In this document: piece by piece, positions 60,393 to 64,000 of the stretch
Layout of the letters: each line of letters starts with the position of its first letter
Numbering within the stretch: the first letter of the stretch is position 1
Source: CAWJPY01 sp963844865
Lineage (GTDB): Bacteria; Acidobacteriota; Thermoanaerobaculia; Thermoanaerobaculales; Sulfomarinibacteraceae
Direction: 5' to 3'
Length of the DNA stretch: 64,000 nt
Assembly (NCBI GenBank): GCA_963844865.1
Contig: CAWJPY010000011.1
Coordinates: 186,001-250,000, forward strand
Position numbers and translations under genes: made by a program
Notes under the pieces: generated by a model
The model's input: the letters and a program-made list of their open reading frames with translations, nothing else
Databases searched by the model: none
Told to the model about the DNA's origin: nothing

Positions 60393-61922
60393 TCAGTAGG
60401 CCTTGGCGAAGACCCCCTGGGTCCGCGTCGGCCGCCCCGTGAAGAGGCAGGTCCCCTCCTCGTCCGGCGCGTCGAAGGGCAGGCAGCGGATGCTGACCTT
60501 GAGCTCCTTGAGGATCTCCTCCGTCTCGGGGCCGTCGGAGAAGTGCGCCAGGGCGAAGCCGCCGTGGATCTCGGGCCGCTCCTCGTTGGCGGGCGTGAAG
60601 AAGGCGCGCGAACTCGTCCAGGTCGGTGAGGCGCCGGGTGTGCTCCTCGCGCAGCGCCAGCGCCCGGTCGAAGAGACCCTGCTGCATCTCGGCCAGCAGA
60701 TCGGAGACGGTGGCGAGCAGCTCGCCGCGCCCCACGCCGCGCTTCTCACCGGCTGTCGCGGCGGCCCAGGAAGACCCCGTCCTTGGCGATGTCGCGCGGC
60801 CCGACCTCCAGCCGCAGCGGCACGCCGCGCTTGATGTGCTGCCAGTTCTTCTCGCCCCCGCGCAGGTCGCGGTCGTCGAGCAGCACCCGCACCGGCTCGC
60901 CGGCGTAATTGCTGCGCCTCGAGCTCGCGCCGGAGCGACTCGCAGTAGGGCGAGCACCTGGGCGCGGTCCTCGTCGTTGCGGTAGATGGGCAGGATGACC
61001 ACGTGCTTCGGCGCGAGCCGCGGCGGCAGCACCAGGCCGTCGTCGTCGCTGTGGGTCATGATCAGCGCCGCCGATCAGCCGGGTCGAGACGCCCCACGAG
61101 GTGGTCCAGGCGTAGACCTCGCTCGCCGTTCTGGTCCTGGAACTTGATCTCCTGGGCCCTGGCGAAGTTCTGGCCCAGGAAGTGCGACGTGCCGGCCTGC
61201 AGGGCCTTGCGGTCCTGCATCATGGCCTCGATGCTGTAGGTGGCCACCGCGCCGGGGAACCGCTCGCCGGCGGTCTTCTCGCCCTTGATCACCGGCATGG
61301 CCATGTAGTCCTCGGCGAAGTCGGCGTAGACGTCCAGCATCTGCCGGCGTCTCCTCCACGGCCTCCTCGCTCGGTGGCGTGGGCCGTGTGGCCCTCCTGC
61401 CAGAGGAACTCGGTCGTGCGCAGGAACATCCGCGTGCGCATCTCCCAGCGCACGACGTTGGCCCACTGGTTGATCAGGATCGGCAGGTCGCGGTAGCGAC
61501 TGGACCCACCGGGCGTACATCGCGCCGATGATCGTCTCGCTGGTGGGCCGCACGATCAGCGGCTCTTCGAGCGGCGCCGGCCGGCACGCAGCCCGCCGTC
61601 GGGGCCCGGCTCCAGCCGGTGGTGCGTGACCACGGCGCACTCCTTGGCGAAGCCCTCGACGTGCTCGGCCTCCTTCTCCAGGAAGCTCATCGGGATGAAC
61701 AGCGGGAAGTAGGCGTTCTCGTGGCCCGGTCTCCTTGAACATGCCGGTCCAGGGCCCGCTGGATGTTCTCCCAGAGCGCGTAGCCCCACGGCTTGATGAC
61801 CATGCAGCCGCGCACGTCGGCGATGCTCGGCCAGGTCGGCCGCCTTGATCACCTGCTGGTACCACTCGGGATAGTCTTCTGCGCGGGTCGGGCTGATCGC
61901 GTTCTTGCGGTTGCTTGGCCAT
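60393..61922 (-). pseudogene. proS: Prolyl-tRNA synthetase (archaeal/eukaryal-like type), multiple frameshifts
   Basis: The joined frames give about 500 residues, matching the short (type 3) ProRS without the editing insertion. Readable pieces include RAEDYPEWYQQVIKAADLAE, FPLFIPMSFLEKEAEHVEG, EEPLIVRPTSETIIGAMYAR (class II motif 2 region), MAMPVIKGEKTAGERF, THSDDDGLVLPPRLAPKHVV, and the C-terminal EEGTCLFTGRPTRTQGVFAKAY to a TGA at 60393. At least five frame changes are needed. The gene is essential and each piece is well conserved, so sequencing or assembly errors are far more likely than inactivation, unless another copy exists. Confidence 0.85.
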
Positions 61923-62040
61923 GGCTCGTCACTTCTCACCAGGGGTTCGCTTCGATCACGATGACAAACGCCGCCCGACGGTGCGGCCGGCGCCGCGACG
62001 GGCGCCAGTATACCCGCGCGCAGCCTGCGCCCGCCGGCAC

Positions 62041-62069
62041 ATGACAGGGTCAGTGGCCCCGGCTACACT
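62041..62069 (+). promoter_or_regulatory. Promoter of the M64 peptidase gene
   Basis: ATGACA (62041-62046) and TACACT (62064-62069) are 17 bp apart. The 20-nt leader has a strong GAGGAGG ribosome site (62078-62084) before the ATG at 62090. Confidence 0.55.
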
Positions 62070-62089
62070 GCCCGCCTGAGGAGGACGCC

Positions 62090-63517
62090 ATGGTTCGGAC
62101 GACCGTATCCATCGTGACGGCCCTGCTGCTGACGGCGGCGGCGACCGCCCTCGCCGGGGACTTCGACCGCTTCTTCACCGGCGCCACCATGCGCCTGGAC
62201 GTCTCGCACACGGGCACCGCGGGCGAGGAGCACCTGGCCGTGGACCGGATCCGGGTGGAGGGCGAGTGGCCGGGCAGCCGCACCGTCCTGGAGGACGACA
62301 GCAACCTGGGCGCCTACCTGCTCGCGGTCGTCGACCCGGCGACGCAGCGGACCGTCTACTCCCGGGGCTTCTCGTCCATCTACGGCGAGTGGGAGACCAC
62401 CGCCGAGGCCCTGGCCGGGACCTGGCGCACCTTCCAGGAGTCCTACCGCTTTCCCGAGCCCCGGGGGGAGGTCCAGGTCGTCGTGCGCAAGCGGGGCGCG
62501 GACGGCGCCTTCCGCGAGATCTTCACCACCCTCGTTGATCCGGAAGGCCGCGACGTGGACCGGGCGGACCCCGCCACCCGGGGGGAGGTCTGGGAGATCG
62601 CGTCCAACGGCCCGCCCGCCACCAAGGTGGACCTGCTGATCCTCGGGGACGGCTACACCGCCGCCGAGCGCGACCGGTTCCGCGCCGATGTGGACCACGC
62701 CGTGACCGCCATCTTCTCGGTGGAGCCCTATCGCAGCCACCGCACCGACTTCAACATCCGCGCCATCTTCACCGCCGCCAGCCAGTCCGGGATCTCCCGG
62801 CCGCGCGCGGGGGTCTGGCGCTCCTCGCCCCTGGGCCTGAGCTACAACGCCTTCGACTCCGAGCGCTACATCCTCACCTTCGCCAACCGCGACCTGCGCG
62901 AGGTGGCGGCCCAGGCGCCCTACGACGTGCTCGTCCTCCTCGCCGACAGCGACCAGTACGGGGGCGGCGGGATCTTCAACCTCTACCTGACGGCGGCGGC
63001 CGGTTCGGCGCAGTTCGACTACCTGGTGGTGCACGAGCTCGGCCACTCCTTCGCCGGCCTCGCCGACGAGTACTACACCTCCGAGACCTCGTACGAGAAG
63101 CTCCCGCGCCGGACACCGAGCCGTGGGAGCCCAACATCACCGCGCTTCTGGACCCCGCCCACCTGAAGTGGGGGGACATGGTGGCCGAGGGCACGCCGAT
63201 CCCCACACCCTGGGACCAGGAGCGCTACGATGCGACCTCCATCGCGTTCCAGAAGCGCCGCCGGGCGCTGCGGGCGCAGGGGGCCTCGGAGGCGGAGATG
63301 GACGCCTACTTCGCCGAGGTGAAGGCGGTGACGGGCCCCATGCTCGCCGGCGAGCCCTATGCCGGCAAGGTGGGGGCCTTCGAGGGGGCGGGCTACCGAG
63401 CCCACGGCCTCTACCGTCCGGCCACGGACTGCATCATGTTCACCCGCAACCCGCAGTACCTTCTGCCCGGTGTGCGCAGCCGCCATCGAGCGGGTCATCG
63501 GGATGTACACGAGGTAG
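62090..63517 (+). CDS. M64-family (IgA-peptidase-like) secreted metallopeptidase, two frameshifts
   Basis: About 475 residues after joining frames. The signal peptide ends ATALAGDF. The N-terminal half is beta-rich and ends in the KVDLLILGDGYTAAERDRF segment typical of M64. The zinc site is VVHELGHSFAGLADEYY (H315 and H319 with a distal ligand). A one-base shift near 63105 leads to EPWEPNITALLDP, and another near 63462 leads to a Cys pair CPVC and the C-terminus IERVIGMYTR with TAG at 63515. Likely a periplasmic or secreted peptidase; specificity unknown. Well expressed features: strong promoter and ribosome site. Confidence 0.82.
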
Positions 63518-63742
63518 GGGCTCCGGCGAGCGCACAGCGCCACGACCCGGCATCGGACGGGGTCTCCGTGCCGGGCTCTCGACCGAAGACTGCCCGTAGT
63601 GGACGGTATGCGAGAGGGAGTATCATGCGCGTGGTCGCGGCCGGGGGGTCGAAAGCTCGATGCGTCCGGATGTGCTGTGGTGGATAACGGGGGTCGGCGT
63701 CCGCCCCTTGGCGGCCCGGCCACACAACATTGTTTGGGAGGG

Positions 63743-64000
63743 ATGAATCGGATCGTCACCATGATCGTGGCTCGCTGATGGGACTGTTCGTTCTACCGGT
63801 GCTGGCGGCGCTCGTCGCGCCGCTGCCGTCACCGCCAACCTGCCGGGCTCACCGGACGGCACGGTGAGGGCCGTCACCGAGGCCCTGGCGGACGGTCATC
63901 CCGCAGGTCGTCTGGCCGGCCCTGCGGCCTCCTACCAGGAGGACGTCGCCGAGATCGCCCACGCCTTCGCCGCCAAGATGGACCCCGAGATCTGGAACGG
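63743..64000 (+). CDS. Exported protein of unknown function, 5' part, frameshifted
   Basis: An ATG at 63743 directly after GGGAGG begins a signal-peptide-like segment (MNRIVTMIV, then in another frame GLFVLPVLAALVAP). It continues VTANLPGSPDGTVRAVTEALADG and, after another shift, VVWPALPASYQEDVAEIAHA and FAAKMDPEIWNG up to the window end. At least three frame changes are needed in 260 bases, so the sequence here is unreliable. The pieces look like one exported protein. I do not recognise a named family. Confidence 0.5.

Overview
The window is high-GC DNA (around 70% G+C by eye) with densely packed genes and no tRNA, rRNA, CRISPR array, transposase or prophage that I can see. It looks like a chromosomal segment of a diderm (Gram-negative-type) bacterium: there are lipoprotein signal peptides, an outer-membrane porin, an LPS-kinase-like protein, a DUF374 acyltransferase, SppA, and periplasmic multiheme cytochromes. 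The mix of sulfatase-like proteins ending in an LGY motif, arylsulfotransferase, MttB-family protein and octaheme cytochrome recalls environmental Acidobacteriota, Myxococcota or Desulfobacterota. That placement is an inference, not a demonstration.

Layout. 1-820: 5' part of a glutaryl-CoA dehydrogenase. 911-3340: a membrane protein carrying a ruined ABC-type ATPase domain, plus two coupled unknown genes. 3359-6665: a minus-strand operon of an alkaline-phosphatase-fold membrane enzyme, a 64-residue ribbon-helix-helix-like protein and an EMC3-like membrane protein. 6837-7454: sulfotransferase. 7493-9933: homoserine dehydrogenase coupled to an aldehyde dehydrogenase. 10145-13707: ATP-sulfurylase-like/APS kinase fusion followed by a membrane-anchored arylsulfotransferase. 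13795-16186: two-component pair. 16434-19099: lipoprotein, short tandem repeats and an old-yellow-enzyme. 19111-20536: a heavily frameshifted B12-radical SAM gene. 20748-24539: lepA, hemW and a YqjE/DUF3618 pair. 24562-26959: HTH-EIIA regulator and ClC channel operon. 27303-31904: kinase/glycosidase-like fusion, CPBP protease, acyltransferase. 32067-39034: MttB-like, MATE, FmdB, metallo-beta-lactamase fold, SppA. 39340-42802: monoheme cytochrome, DUF3373 porin and octaheme cytochrome operon, with the clearest promoter and a CRP/FNR-like operator of the window. 43059-49825: addB-addA. 49851-54777: two sulfatase-fold lipoproteins. 54955-58894: a GT39-type membrane protein, palindromic repeats and sucCD. 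59054-63517: MFS transporter, broken proS and M64 peptidase, then a gene cut by the window end.

Three patterns cross gene boundaries. First, at least nine genes have a TANNNT hexamer 6-9 nt before the start codon and usually no ribosome-binding site, which points to leaderless transcription. Second, four proteins of unrelated fold end in the same tail (charged helix, then L-x-x-L-G-Y), which suggests a shared C-terminal signal. Third, single-base frameshifts occur in otherwise well-conserved genes and are very dense in 19.1-20.5 kb and 60.4-61.9 kb. Most of these are probably sequence errors, and coordinates inside those genes should be read with that in mind.
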